The notes: generated by a model not told the origin, from the sequence alone. A stretch of DNA of 64,000 nucleotides from Metaphire vulgaris (GCA_018105865.1 CM030835.1:9539416-9603415); one strand, 5' to 3'. Positions 23,201-40,428 are shown, counted from the first letter of the stretch. A program made the numbers and translations.

Positions 23201-26200
23201 ATTTTAAGGGTTAAATTTTGTTAATAATGGATTGACTCCATCCATTTGTAATGCTAAAGTCTCTTCTTTTTTATCATGGGACCACCTATATACTTAAACT
23301 AGCCAAAAACTGTAACCAGTTCTACTATAGTTAAACAAATAATCCATTAGCACTCTAACAGAGCTAGTTGAATGTTGAATGACTGCAAAATGGCCAGAGC
23401 ATAACTACCTTAAGCAGTTCACATGCAAAGACAACTACCGAAGTTGTTCCATCGCCAACTTCATCATCCTGAACCTTAGAAATTTCTGTAAAAAACATAA
23501 AAAGAAGTAAAATACAGCTGTATTACATAAACTTAGCGCTCACAACCGAAAAAAAAATTCATAAAAACACAACATTGACCGAAACCAATATATCATTGTA
23601 TGCACAATCCCTTCAAATGCGACGTTGACCAAGTGGACTGCTCTATAGAGTAAGCAAACCCGCTTAATTCCGCTTAATTACATGAGAAATAAAGCCTCCT
23701 GCCGTATTATCTCTGTTCTTCCAACAATGTGCAACCAGTTCTCATTAGAACACCAATGCACTGAGCATGGCTTGGCCTTACCTTTTACCTCACCCATTGT
23801 TTATGTTATCCAGTATATACTTGCTCTGATAAAGTCATCGCAAAGAAACTCTTACCAACAAGAACTTTGGCAGCCGGATTATCAACGCCAATGGATTTGA
23901 GAATCGTGGCACCGTCATTGGTCACTTGAATGCTGTCATTTCGACCACTGTACTGCAGGATCTTATCCTTTTAAGAGGAAACAAATGGCAGAAAAATCAA
24001 TCTTCATCAAGGCTTTTTATCAAGACCTAAATAACAAAATTCTCCATAGAACTGCAACAAAAGTGCATAAATCAAGTCACCAGACAAACACAACAAGATC
24101 TTTATTTATTTTCTAAATTTATCATAAAAAGTAAACAAAAGTACTTGTCAGCTTTACAAAGGCATTGTGTTCAGTACAATCAAACCCATATAAAAAAGAT
24201 GGTGATGGTGGATTTGATGGAATTTATCATAAATTCTTACATTTATACAGCTGTTGAGATATTTTCAAAGCTCTGCAATAATAGTGACTTTGAATTGCCA
24301 TCACTGCCATCTACTTATATCATTAATGTTGTGTAACTGAACATCAAAGGTTCAATGTTTCCCAAAGCCATGACACTGCAATCAACATGAACAGGTCACT
24401 GACTTCTTCAAGTGTCAGTTAGATAACAATGAGACTGCTATTGTCAGAGGTGATGCCAGGCATGGGTCTGGGCTTGCCAAGCCTCCAAAAATATTCATGT
24501 TAGGACCATTTTACTGCCTGACACCTCATTTCAAATTTCCTGGTCATGCATCTTAGTGCACTGCTTTACTGAGTCATGGTCGGTCTCATAGGAACCAAAT
24601 TATAAATGAAGCAAAATACTCACCATTCCTTTGGGACCAAGTGTGCTTCTAATGAGATCGCCAATTGCAATTGCTCCAATAAACGACGACTTAGTTTAAA
24701 CAAACAAATCAATTGCACAATGCATTACTAACAAACCATTAATCATTGTTTCGGCTTTAATTCTAAAATTGTTTCAAATGCTTTATTCAATAATCTAAAA
24801 CATGGGTGGCCAAACTGCAGCCCATGTGCCGCATGCGGCATTTCTAACAGAATCTGCGGCTTACAAAAAGTTTTTAAAATGTTTGTGGAGCAGATTAACA
24901 GATCAATAGAATCAACAGTGCCACATAGCTGTAATAATTTTTTAATTTTGCCTGCTTGCCAATCTTATCATAGACCCCATAAAAAAGCAGCAGAGATTTA
25001 ATGAAATTTTTCAAAAAATTGGATCACACTACATCTGGTTTTCGTATCTAATTTGTGGCAATGCGGCTCCCAAACTTGTGAAAATTATCATTTGTGGCTC
25101 AGGCATTCTATGGGTTCAGTCACTGCTGTTCTAAAAGATCTTATTCAAAGTTTGATTAGGATGTGCTATACTACATACACAAAAGCAGCATGCATTCATT
25201 ATAACAGTAAATTGCCATTCAGAGAATGAACATATTTCAATTTTCAACATCACACAACCTAATTCAAACAATGCCAAGTTAGGCCCTTACCCATGACTTC
25301 CATTGAAATATATGTTTTAAATTGAGCATGATCAGTTCCTAGGATTTATCTGATATGCACTCAAGTGGGGTCAACTACATTTTTAAAATTTCACATAAAT
25401 GCATTGGAGAACAATTCCAAAAAATTACCATTCGAGCAATTTCAGCTTTCTCTTCCTCTGCTCCATAGCTAAGCACCTGAACTGGATTCAACGATAAAGC
25501 CTAAAACAGACAATAATTACAAACAATTAAACTCAATCAACAATTAAACTCAATCAAAAGGCAGCAAAAAAATCTGAAGCTGCAAATCCAAGCGTGAACG
25601 AATTTACACTGGATAAATTTAAGACTGCAAAGTAACACTTCTGGCCTTTGATTAAGTGCATAATAATTATAATTCTCCATAGAGATTTCCACTGAATATT
25701 ACGTGAAGCCAGCAATGATGGCCGCTATAAAAATAACATGATTGTCAACTGAAATTGCTGGCACAGTCTGTGTCCTCAGTATTACTTTATAAAAATATGT
25801 AGAACAAATTCTACAATTTATTGAAAACTAAATTAACAATATTACACTGGATTTTATGTGACTCATGAGGATCTTTCCAGTCCTAAAATGACTGATGGAT
25901 CAACAACTGAGGAGTTTCTGTTGCAGAAAAGGTCAGACTTCCTAACCTCGTGAATGGCAGTCCAGTGTGTTAACCAATGTGAACCACCAGCGGTTCAACA
26001 CGGGACAGATCCTATTCAACCACTCAAAATCCACTTACCACAAATCCTCTAATACAATCTGTATCTCAAACAGAAACCGGGGCTCATAAAATCCAGAATT
26101 AATCTGGTACCACACTATGCAATGCTGTTTCTTTATGTCAGCTCATAGTGAGATCGGCAAAAATGGCTACCGGTGACTAGCTGAAACTCAGAAAACTTTA

Positions 26201-28316
26201 AAAGAAAAAGGAAAATCACACACACAGAAGCTAGAAGTGTTTGGCTCAAGTAAAACTTGTAAAACATTCTTCTCAAACAGAAGCCATGTCTCCAATACAT
26301 GTCGGGGGAAAAGTAATTAATTTTAATAGAAGCTGGAGTATTTATGGATCATATACATGTACATTAATATTGTAATGCAACTGAATACCGGTAAATGTTT
26401 GACTTACTCAAAAACAAACGAAAATGTGTTTCTTTTTGTCATTATTATTATGCTATTTACCGGTATATGCTTTTGATACAATAGATAAAGCAATTCTTCT
26501 CCATAGGCTTGAGCATTGGTTTGGCATATTGAGTACTGCATTGGAGTGGTTCAAATCCTACCTCTAACATCGCAGTCATACTGTTTACTGTAATGGTGTT
26601 CAGTCACATTCAGTTGAGATAGATTTTGGTATTCTATTTTAGACCCTCTCCTTTTCACTTTATATACAATGCCCCTTGGATTGCTTCTTTCACATTTCTC
26701 TGCAGACTATCATTTCTATGCTGACAATACACGGTTATTCATTGCCTCTGATGATAAAGCCCCTTCAGTGTCACTAGAAAATTTATCCATTTGCCTGCAG
26801 AATGTCCAGTCTTGGATTTTTAGTAATAAACTTGCATTAAACCCTTAGAAAACTGAGTTTTTACTTCTTGGTACATCATTTAATTTAAGTAAATTTTGAA
26901 GACATACATGCCTTTAAATTTGACAAAATTTCAGTTAATCAAAGTCAGTCTGTCTACAAACTGGGTGCAATATTCGATAAAAGTCTGTCTTTTAATGATC
27001 ATATAAATAAGGTCAGCAGAGCAGTTTATTTGCAAATCAGAGATAATCGACAAATTTGTGATCTTTTGCCCAAACCTACTCTGATTCTCTTGTCAAAGTC
27101 CTTGTCATCAGTATACTTGATTACCTGGTATTGAAATTCCCTTTATAATGGTATGGCCAAATCTAATATGCAAAATCGTCAAGGGATTCAGAATTCTATT
27201 GCCTGGGCCATTACAAAACTCGTAAGCATCATCATATTAAACCTGTTCTTCAAAAGTTACACTGGCTGCCAGTAGAACAAAGAATTGTATTCAAAACCAC
27301 CTAAAACATTATAATTCCACAAGGTATGCTGATTCATTGTTAAATATGTACCTAGAACCAACAATGAAATTGACAATAAAGCCTTTTCTATTTCTGAGCC
27401 AAAAATCTAGAACTCTCTCCCACTGGTTGTCAGACTTCCAATACACTGAGTATTTTCAGATCTAGGCTTAAGACACATCTCTTTCAATTAGCATTTCCTC
27501 CATAGTGTCTTGATGTTTTTGACTGACTAATCTCTGGAATAACCTGGTATTTGCGAATGGATTTAAAGTACCATCGATTGATACCCTTGGTATTAGAAAT
27601 GGCGCTACAGATGTCCATTATTATTATTTATTTTAGTAGAAATAAGTGAGAAGTGCCAAGGCATGACAGTGCATTATCGCCATAAAATAAGCCGGCTGAA
27701 CAGAACGCCGTTTAAATAAGTACCATGAAATAAGTTCCTGAGCGGTGTAGAAGGATATAAATTTATGACCTAGGATATAAATTTATGACCTACTTAACAT
27801 TTCAGTCTCGGCCAAAGTAAGGCTATATGTGTAGATAAAGGATATAAATTTATGACCTAGGGGTAAATTTATGACCTATATAAATTTATAATAAAACCTA
27901 CCTTGAAGTTGAATATCAGAGTTATGACCAAAGGTATAGATGGCTAGGATATAAATTTATGACCTAGGATATAAATATGATGTATAAATTTAACGACAAT
28001 CTTTTTCGTTAATAAAATGACCTAGGATATAAATTTATGACCTCCCGTAATTTTCCTGCGATCATCTATAATTGCAAAAGTTTCCCAAATCTACAAAATA
28101 AATAAATAGTTTCTACGCGTTGCTATGGACGGGCGGTTCTAATGTTGATTGACAGGCTATCCGCCGACCAATCAAAATTTGACCAGGAACTTATTTTATG
28201 GCGGAACTTATTTTTTAAGATGGCAAAATAAAACTAAAATACACAAATAATGTTAACGACAATCTTTTTCGTTAATAAAAGTGAAATCTACAAAATAAAT
28301 AAATAGTTTCTACCAT
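16899..28316 (-). CDS. CCT2: T-complex protein 1 subunit beta (chaperonin CCT2)
   Basis: Cytosolic group II chaperonin subunit of the TRiC ring, which folds actin, tubulin and other proteins with ATP. Sixteen exons in transcript order: 28316-28314 (ATG only, tentative), 25500-25429, 24689-24624, 23967-23856, 23485-23409, 22949-22837, 22539-22413, 21854-21779, 21401-21301, 20979-20852, 20338-20235, 20080-19973, 18957-18817, 18170-18067, 17423-17324, 17071-16899. All junctions are GT-AG and in frame, giving 534 aa (human CCT2 is 535). Beta-specific landmarks are [40 protein letters not shown] (ATP-site Asp), [74 protein letters not shown] and a tail ending NRPC. The first exon model leaves only the start codon before the intron, behind a CG-richer leader at about 28317-28440. 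A donor-like GGTAAG follows the stop by 2 nt. The gene is divergent to the CD164-like gene. Confidence 0.96.
17173..17210. repeat. (TA)n in last CCT2 intron
   Basis: About 17 TA units, followed by AT-rich near-repeats to 17260. Confidence 0.9.
17479..17523. mobile_element. 37-bp TTAA-flanked mini-element (piggyBac-like ends)
   Basis: TTAA, then CCCTTTGA, 22 bp of spacer, then CAAAGGG and TTAA. The ends match the larger piggyBac-like element at 41452-42178 (CCCTTTGAAC). It is practically two terminal repeats joined. Confidence 0.7.
19092..19168. mobile_element. Hairpin mariner-like MITE, 77 bp
   Basis: Left end CAGCGTGGCGCAAAAAAACC, right end GGCTTTTTTGCGCCACCCTG, flanked by TA on both sides. 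This fits Tc1/mariner-type insertion at TA. It lies in a CCT2 intron. Confidence 0.85.
19190..19297. mobile_element. 108-bp hAT MITE with exact 8-bp TSD
   Basis: Starts CAGGGGTATTCGAATGG and ends TTGAATACTCCTG. CCATAAAC flanks both sides (19182-19189 and 19298-19305). It lies 21 bp from the mariner-like hairpin in the same CCT2 intron. Confidence 0.93.
20379..20490 (+). mobile_element. tRNA-derived SINE in CCT2 intron
   Basis: Begins GGGGAGCACAGTGGTGGAGT (A-box-like) with GTAGTGAGTTTGAATTTGAC (B-box-like). The tail changes to AATAAAGTAATAATATTATT. It is antisense to CCT2. Confidence 0.7.
22195..22375 (-). mobile_element. LINE/SINE 3' remnant in CCT2 intron
   Basis: Contains TTTATATAGCACAG and AAGAGCGCTTTACAAAGGAG next to ATTATTATT. 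This is the familiar 3'-end signature of CR1/L2-group retroposons and their SINEs. Strongly decayed. Confidence 0.5.
23132..23214. mobile_element. 75-bp TTAA-flanked mini-element
   Basis: TTAA at 23132-23135 and 23211-23214 bracket a short element. The left end is CCCTTAAACTGCAAATAC and the right end is CCAGCATTTTAAGGG. An internal inverted pair (GCAAATAC and GTATTTGC) makes it a hairpin. Confidence 0.65.
24801..25128. mobile_element. hAT-like element, ~328 bp
   Basis: Starts CATGGGTGGCCAAACTGCAG and ends CAGTCACTGCTG. Flanks ATCTAAAA and TTCTAAAA agree at 7 of 8 positions. The GCCGCATGCGGCATTT and GCGGC/GTGGCTC motifs resemble Charlie-type hAT MITEs. Located in CCT2 intron 2. Confidence 0.65.
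25988..26024 (+). repeat. 3' stem-loop retroposon tail, decayed copy
   Basis: CAGCGGTTCAACACGGGACA followed by GATCCTATTCAACCACT. Same order of motifs as the copies at 2896 and 3985, with a weakened stem. Confidence 0.5.
26480..27640 (+). pseudogene. Dead non-LTR retrotransposon RT in CCT2 intron 1
   Basis: Broken frames give EWFKSYL, a degraded GVQ...GILF region, [18 protein letters not shown] (the YADD box reads YADN), [40 protein letters not shown] and [16 protein letters not shown]. This matches the CR1/L2-type reverse transcriptase C-terminal half, with stops and frameshifts. The 3' end (CTGGAATAACCTGG, TACCATCGATTGATACC) recurs at 39960-40100 on + and at 62445-62690 on minus. Confidence 0.85.
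27690..28210. repeat. Inverted-repeat block with ~21-bp ATAAATTTAT repeats
   Basis: Outer ends GCCATAAAATAAG (left) and CTTATTTTATGGC (right) are inverted. The interior has about seven copies of GGATATAAATTTATGACCTA, several with gaps between them. It abuts the proposed CCT2 exon 1. Two segments near it are duplicated: ACGACAATCTTTTTCGTTAA at about 27990 and 28257, and ATCTACAAAATAAATAAATA at about 28088 and 28287. Confidence 0.65.
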
Positions 28317-28440
28317 TTAAGATGGATTTGATGTTCTCTTTTTCTCTGTTAAGCACGCTGTGATCGCCACTAGAACGTCGTCAACGGCTAAGGACGAAAG
28401 ACGCCGAAAATCGCCAAAGAAACAAGGCTCTGGATTCGCT
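28317..28440 (-). promoter_or_regulatory. Proposed CCT2 5' UTR / promoter-proximal region
   Basis: Read on the minus strand this leader is CG-richer than its surroundings (GCGATTTTCGGCGTCTTTCG, CCGTTGACGACGTTC). It leads to ATG immediately followed by GTAGAA as donor. Chosen because ATG joined to the 25500 exon reads MALSLNPVQ, matching the family start. Inferred, not proven. Confidence 0.5.
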
Positions 28441-28460
28441 GACAGATACATAGAGTAAGC

Positions 28461-28800
28461 GAGTAAGTAAAATCTCGTTAACTTCTATAGCGCTTTCAAA
28501 AGAGGCACCGATGGAGGTAGCTCTTTATTCCTATGCGCTTAATTTCAAAATGAAGTAGCTATAGCCAAAGATGGGATCGTTCATGCAGGGTCATTTAATC
28601 AAAAGGGCCAGTGGGTGAGATGTTACAGCTATGGAGGAAATGATTTTTGAAGAGAAATTATTTTACTTTAGAAAGAAAAGCATGAGGAGATGTTGCAAGA
28701 AAGGGAGAAAATTGTGACTCAGAGTTTGTTATTTGGCTTTGATGTAGAGATCGGGGGTATTGGAATTGAGTTCCAAAGTTCTGGTGCAGTGTATGAAAAA
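28461..28800 (-). repeat. Dispersed repeat with CTATAGCGC motif
   Basis: GTAAAATCTCGTTAACTTCT, then ATAGCGCTTTC, and CTTATTCCTATGCGCTTAAT-like sequence. Related sequence is at about 30956-31180 and 39003-39065. Likely reverse-oriented 3' ends of a retroposon. It lies between the divergent CCT2 and CD164-like genes. Confidence 0.55.
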
Positions 28801-29030
28801 GCATGATTGCAAATTAATTTTGATAGTTGATTGATTCAGAGGTCGGAGAGTTACATGAGATGAAGATCTAGTAGATCGAGGTTGTTGTGGAATTATCGGA
28901 TTTCGCAGGTAGACTGGTTTTGATGTATGCAGTGAGTTATAAGAAATATAGGCCTAATATTATAGCGAGTTATTGAGATTATAATTAAGCCTAGATCTAC
29001 TACTACAGTTAATACAGTAGGCCCTATATA

Positions 29031-29033
<3 letters not shown>

Positions 29034-29109
<76 letters not shown>
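29034..29109. repeat. (TA)n microsatellite
   Basis: About 38 TA units, the longest in the window. Confidence 0.95.
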
Positions 29110-29110
<1 letters not shown>

Positions 29111-29294
29111 TATATATATATGCTACTGTACTACGACTATTATCATTATAACTATTATGATATATTTCACGATTAGGCTACCTTCTGAAACACGAATTTA
29201 ACCAAATCGACATACATTTTGTTTTTGCTTTTCTTCTTCTCTTAATTGAACACATATGAGATAATTAGAGTATTAGCAGCCATGGATCAGGAGT

Positions 29295-29612
29295 CAGTGG
29301 CGTAGCAACATGCTCGGGGGCCCGTGGCGAAAAACGGGAAGGGGGCCCTTTCCAGAGGAGACGATCTCACAAGTTTGACGACCTTTTTTGCTTGTCTACA
29401 TGTTTCAGATGAAAAGCTGCAGCTTTTAATCTGAAACTATACATCGCGAAAAAGTTGATGTCCTTTTTCTGCTTGTTCATCTGACGACTAGGCCTACATC
29501 GCGATAAAGTTGTTAACGCCCTTTTTCGACTCGGGTCGGGGGCCCTTCACAGGTCGGGGGCCCTTGGTATTTGGCCACGTTCTCCATAATATATATGGCT
29601 GCTACGCCTCTG
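29295..29612. mobile_element. CAGTGGCGTAGC-type hAT-like element
   Basis: Starts CAGTGGCGTAGCAACATGC and ends GCTGCTACGCCTCTG. The interior carries GGGGGCCC blocks. Flanks TCAGGAGT and TCAGGGTC agree only partly, so the duplication is decayed or absent. Confidence 0.7.
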
Positions 29613-30403
29613 TCAGGGTCTATACTCTAGCCGCGACCAGTTTTATATTGTTACATAGCCTATGTTTTATGTTGCTATCGATTTTCTCACTCCGCCAATG
29701 CTAGACGCAGTTAGCCTACTGAATTCAGCAAGTCGACAATCGACATCTAGGCCTATACGTGGTTCAAATCACAATCTTATTTGGGTCTATATTCCTATTT
29801 GTGACAATTAAGTCGAAATTAAATTGTTCCGCTTGTTTATGGTCCACGCTTATGTTACACCATCTGCATCAGAAGCCTAGAAATAAAGTTTTAATGCTTA
29901 TCTGTATGGCAAACCCACGACCAATAGGCCTGAAGGCCTACCAATGAGGCTCTATGCCTAAACGGATCAGTCTGGTACTGTGGTCTAAAGTTCAACTTTC
30001 TCAGAAATTTGGCCGTCAATGCTTCAATATCCTACGCAATGATATATAGCCTATACGATAGGCCTATATAGTCTACCAATTATGTCTAGGCGTATTGTTT
30101 TAAGTAAGCGACTTTAGGCTTAGACCTTAAATGTTCGCTGAGCTACAGTCGTGCTTCAACTGTATGCTAATTCAATTTGGGCTTAAGCCTATATATGGGC
30201 TTATTTTTGCGAGCTTTCGTTTGTGGATAAAAGTCTGTATTCGCACGCTGGTTGGAAAGACAAAGGCTGCGGCGGATATAACATTAGGTCTATAGTCTAC
30301 ACTGGCTGATAATTATTTTACTATGCGATCTCTTTGGTGGCCAATTTGTCGCTGCATGCTTTAACTTGACGCGACTTTTAAAATATCAGAACACAGCAAA
30401 AGA

Positions 30404-35355
<4,952 letters not shown>

Positions 35356-36178
35356 AGAGATCGAATCTAATGGTTACGGGAAACAGCAGAAAACATCACG
35401 TCAAACGAACAGTCCTTTATAGCAGCAGTTTTTCACTTTTAAAGTCAAGTTTAACCATGAAAAATATTATCTCAAGAATGAGCATCATCGTCCGAATACA
35501 GTAGGCCTAGTCGTTGGAATAGCCGGTAGGCCTAATAATAATTATAAAGGAATTATTTTCCCAAATACTGACTGCTGAGCAAAATTTTTTTCTATTACTA
35601 ATAATTACCGTTAAAGTAGTGGTTATATTGTTATCCAGATTCTAGATAAAAGTCCGTTATATTTTGCAACTTTATACAATAGTGAGACATTGTATGTAGG
35701 CCTACGTGGATGATGCACTGCTTAATTGAGTCATAACTTTATAGGCCTACTATAATAGGCCTATCTAAGTTTACTAGAGGATTTGACTGAGTTTTATTTA
35801 CACCATAGCCGCAAAAATGTGTTGTATGCATTTGGTAGGCTATGTGCAGTAATCAGGCATTTGCGTGGCACTGACCAGTATGCAAAAATGTTTGCATAAC
35901 ATAGGCTACTTGGAGATAATCAGTTTGTTATGCGAAATGATAAATTGAGGCGTTTTTGAAACTAGCTACGATAGGCTATGTCCAAGTAGACCATGAGTCG
36001 GCGCTGGCAATTGGTCAGTGGGTCATGGTTCAACAATACTTGATGGGTCATGGATCTATGGATCTTGACTCATTGATCCATCCCATTTTTTAAGACTGTT
36101 AGTGCATTTATGCAGGTCATTTGATTTTAGGTATACATTCATTCATACAGTAGGCCTAAATCGCAATGCAGTCTGTGT
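35356..36178. other. 3' flank of the CD164-like gene
   Basis: AT-rich with several TAGGCCTA palindromes. No coding sequence recognised. No AATAAA close behind the stop was found by eye, so the 3' end is undefined. Confidence 0.4.
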
Positions 36179-36511
36179 CAGTGGTGTAGCCAGGGGGTTT
36201 AGGGTTAAAACCCCCTTGACTGCCGACGAAAAAAATTTTAAAATGTGTTTCAATAGATTTTTAATATTCGAACGTGGTTTTGGGGGTCAAATCCACCTTG
36301 GCTGCCGACGAAAAATAATTTGTAAGCGCTAGAGTAAGGATGTAGAAGGTGACGACCTTTTTTGCTTGTCAGCACATTTTGAAAGGGAAAAATTAGAAAA
36401 TGATAGATGAATATGACCTTTTTTTGCTTGTCAAGATTTTTCGAAGTTGTTCATGATCAAAAACCAAAAAACAACCCCACCCCTCTTTTGGAAATCCTGG
36501 CTACGCCACTG
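36179..36511. mobile_element. CAGTGG(C/T)GTAGC-type hAT MITE
   Basis: Starts CAGTGGTGTAGCCAGGGGG and ends CCTGGCTACGCCACTG. Flanks GTCTGTGT and ATCTGTGT agree at 7 of 8. Contains GACGACCTTTTTTGCTTGTC, a motif also present inside several sister elements. Confidence 0.88.
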
Positions 36512-36620
36512 ATCTGTGTATCTACTCGGTGGTAATGACGTTACTCTTAATTACAGGTCTACTTGCTGTGTTGGTAGAGTGATTAGCTAGTTTATTCTGT
36601 GCTGCTTTATTGTAGAGCAA

Positions 36621-36813
36621 CAGTGTTTATTCTAGCCACCTTGACATTGGGGAGGGAGTTTGAAATGTTTGGGGGGAACAAGATTTGTCTCTCCACGCTT
36701 TTTGGGGAGGGGGAATTTCCATCCTCCAAGCCAACATATACAAATTTTGGGGGGAATTTTTAAACTGGGGGGGGGAATTCCCCCACCCCAAAACAGGCCT
36801 AGAATAAACACTG
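36621..36813. mobile_element. MITE with CAGTGTTTATTCTAG ends
   Basis: Inverted ends CAGTGTTTATTCTAG and CTAGAATAAACACTG. Flanks GTAGAGCAA and GTAGAGTAA differ at one of nine bases. Same family as 4329-4509, inverted. Confidence 0.82.
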
Positions 36814-36838
36814 GTAGAGTAATAAAAATGTGATTTAT

Positions 36839-36880
36839 AGTGGTCTAGGAGGCTATAAATAAGCCTGTGTGAAGACCACT
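36839..36880 (-). repeat. 3' stem-loop retroposon tail, inverted copy
   Basis: On + it reads AGTGGTCT, AGGAGGCT, ATAAATAAGCC, TGTGTGA, AGACCACT. Outer stem AGTGGTCT/AGACCACT and inner stem GGCT/AGCC are perfect. The AT-rich tail lies on its left, as expected for minus orientation. Confidence 0.7.
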
Positions 36881-38502
36881 GTAGTTGCAACATTACGTCC
36901 TTACTTGACTTAAAGGCTTTGATAAGATATTGATCATTTTGTAGAATATGGATACATATTTAAATTGACAAGGGTCCATAGGTCATGGGTCACGGGTCAA
37001 GAGTTCAATGTGTCACATGAGTTGTGGGTCATTTTGAATGACCCATTGTCATCTCCGCTTGCCTTGGGTCATATATAGCATCAAGCTCAGCCTACTCCAA
37101 ATTCTTGATAGCCAACTTTCGTTAGGCCTACAACTTACAAGATATTTATCCAACTATTTCCGTCACCAGCATGCATGTCAATAATCGCTAAGTACAAAAC
37201 AATTAATGAATACCTGCAATTTATGCATTACACGGGATTTTTAAAATATAGGCCTAGTTTTATCATTTTGACATCAGCGACAAATTTGATTCCCTATTAT
37301 TTATATTACTCGTAGTTAGGCCTAGTGGTTGTGAACATTATATTTTATCCTTTATGTCTTCCGATATCAGCTGTCAATCTGTATCCGGAGCAATAAAGCA
37401 CACGTTGATCACCGTATCCGCCAATTTTACAGCTATTGCTTACGGTTGCCACTTCAGGTGACTTCTTTGCTGTTATGGGTATGTAGGCCTATCAAGAGAG
37501 AGGGTTCCCTAGTTAAAGGCCTAAATGAATCAATAGGGGGCACGGGGGGCATCAATAGGGGGCACGGGCCCCCTGCCCCCCGGTGGAGCTGCCACTGCTT
37601 TTAAGACCAGACCTACTATTCCTGATAGGCCTGTATCAGTCAGAGTGAGAATGCGGAAGCAGCAAGCAGTGGCGTAACTAGAGTCAGCATGGAACCCAAT
37701 CAGTTGACCAACTCAACAACATTAGCTATTTTATTGAAAATTGTAAATAGTTGTAATTACGTCATGTTTATCAAATCATTTTGTCTTGTCTAATTGTCTT
37801 TAACCGTTTTCGTTCAGAAAATTGGCTGCATTGTGAACTGTCTTCTTCCAGGTGTATAGGCCTATACGGTCTTCTGCTGTTCTTGTCGCCTGCTCTATAT
37901 TGAGTCCTGTCAATTCTTTAATATCGTCTTCCTATATTTTTTTCTTGGTCATCCTCTTTTTCGTAACCCTGACATTGTGCCTAGTTTTATTTCTTTTTCT
38001 ATAGAATGAGCCCTGTTTGTTCATTTGTCTACTAGGTTCTCAAACAGGAAAATTATATCAATTCTAGTAGGCTATCGAAATAAACCAATGATTGAGCGTG
38101 TTTGTGTGATTTGTTGCATCAACAATTTGACGTATTGCAAACATATTTAAAATTGTTTGCTCAATCTGGGCAGTAAGGAAAGTATGCCTAACATGGGCAT
38201 TGCAATTAGCCTACAGGCGTGGTTACGCCACTCGCAGCAAGACAGGCTATTAAATTGGGTAAGTGCAACTGACAATCAAGACGTAGTCTACAATTCTAGT
38301 CCTTTTTTTATAAAATTTTATTTTCGGCTTACAATAATTCGTCTGCAGTAATCATTTCTCATTGTCTTCTTTGGTTGCCTGAACTTGCATCCTTCCCGTA
38401 GAGCAACTGGACTATAAGTTATAATCTGCTACAGTAAGCTATCAGCCATATCACAGGTCTCAGCTGCAACAGATATATATATATATATATATATATTATG
38501 AG
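36881..38502. other. Intergenic spacer between CD164-like gene and BAP18
   Basis: AT-rich with many TAGGCCTA motifs and scraps of transposon ends (for example GCAGTGGCGTAACTAGAG near 37667). No gene recognised. Confidence 0.45.
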
Positions 38503-38688
38503 CAGTGGCGGCTCCACCGGGGGGCCAGAGGGGCCGTGCCCCCTATTGAGTGCCTGGCCCCCGTGCCCCCCCAGTTGGGACCCTATACTTAATGCTACAT
38601 ACATTAAGCAACAAAGGGTTGGCCCCATGATTAGAAGTTGCCACCCCAACGACCCCCCCCCACTTGCCGAATCCTAGAGCCGCCACTG
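38503..38688. mobile_element. 186-bp hAT MITE with exact 8-bp TSD
   Basis: Starts CAGTGGCGGCTCCACCGG and ends TAGAGCCGCCACTG. ATTATGAG flanks both sides (38495-38502 and 38689-38696). Inserted at the right end of a short TA run, 190 bp before BAP18 exon 1. Confidence 0.94.
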
Positions 38689-38876
38689 ATTATGAGGGCA
38701 TAATGTCTCGTTTAAGCCTAAAGAATTAGCAGCTATTTGTAGGGACGCATAGATATCTAAATTTTCTGTTTGGCCTTCAGTTTATTTCTATGCTTGTAGT
38801 TGTGAGCGATAAAGGGAGGAGTTGTGTGAATATTAATCTGATATCAATTTTAATTAAAATTTAATTATGTGAAATT

Positions 38877-40367
38877 ATGAGTTCGGCGAACAAGGTAAAA
38901 GCAGACATATCCAATGGTTTTAATTGCACCTGGTTATTTTTACAATACTAAGTTGCTAAACAGCTAAGGTGGAAAATAATATACCTAGAACAACGATAAG
39001 TCAGTAAGTAAACACGAAATTTCTATAGCGCTGCCCGAAAGCTTGGCGCAGTGCACCAGCTTATTCACGTAGAGAGCTTTCTCAATTTCTGGCCCATTAT
39101 CTATTTCTGGCCCCAAAACAAGGAACTCGCTTCCTTCAGCTGTCAGATCTTACAAAGAATTGAGTGTTGTTAGATCTAGACTAAAAGTCCATCTCTTTAA
39201 ATTTACATATCCTCCATAGCTCTGCTTCGCTGTTTCTCGCTGATTCCTTGAAACATCACTTAATCAGATTGAGTCAACAACCTCCCAACTAGGACTACAC
39301 GTGTCGTGGACAAACACCAAGCTGCAAAACCTGGGTTCTGGGGTAACACGGGAGACATACTGTAGATGTTAGTGGACACCGGGTGGAAAATGTACCTAAA
39401 TTCGCCTACCTGGGCAGTGTCCAGAGTTCTGACGGCAGATGTCAGCGGGACTTGACTTGCAGAATTGGCATGGCTGCGTCTGCCATGAGATCTCTTCAAA
39501 ATCTATGGCGCCAAAGACAGATACAGATCAGTCCTGCGACCTGCAAATTCTTCTATATGGTTCTGAGATGTGCACTCTGCAGACACGAGACTCAAAGACT
39601 ACAGGCATTCCATGTGCATTGCTTGAGACAGCTTCTCTGCATCTGCTGGTTTGACTTCGTGACCAATGTAGCAGTCTCCAAACAGACTGTCCTCCTGCAA
39701 ATGACAGACATCATCACACGATGTCTGTCTCTTTTTGGTCACGTGTCTTTCAAGGACAACAACATCCCAGCCCACCGCACTCTCACCTGCGCCATTGCTC
39801 GCCACACTGAGACGCACCCACCTCTTAGCTGGAGAAGACCTCCTGGCAGACCACACCATACATGGCCCTAGCAGATTGGCTATGGCCTGCCATCTACATT
39901 CCTTCCGTCGCCGACACAACTCAAGTTTGGCACAGCAGACCTCTGCTATCCACATGAATGAACGATTCCTGGAATGACCTGGTCTTTTGCAGAGGAATTT
40001 GAAGTACCATCGATTGATACCTTTAGAGTATTAGAAATAGTGCTTTAAAAGTGCATTATCATTATTATTATTAACTTCTATATTGCCATTTTAGTGATGC
40101 ACTTGCCATCAGTCGTTGGTTGCTCCGAATAAAAATCGTGATCCCCTAACGTCAAATTCAATTTGTGTAATATCCTGAAAGTTTCAATTTATCCATTAGC
40201 TTTTCATGTGTTGTATTTGAAGGAGTTGTTACATTATTCTGTCGACGTGCTTTGATTTTCTTTGTAAGGTTGGCGAGCTGTTTAAAGCCGCAGGCCATAT
40301 GCTGAACCAGCTGGCAGACCTTACAATGCAAGTTCATGTGTTGCCAAGTCAAGCAACCCCAGCTGGG

Positions 40368-40428
<61 letters not shown>

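Noticed and set aside
23725..23790. Possible third 5S-like SINE head (CAGTTCTCATTAGAACACCA)
   Set aside because: Only about 50 nt resemble the head and no body follows. Too little to call.
39383..39871. 162-codon frame as a host gene
   Set aside because: It reads as a LINE C-terminus (YLGSVQSSDGRC, RLQAFHVHCLRQLL) with a stop in the middle of the domain.
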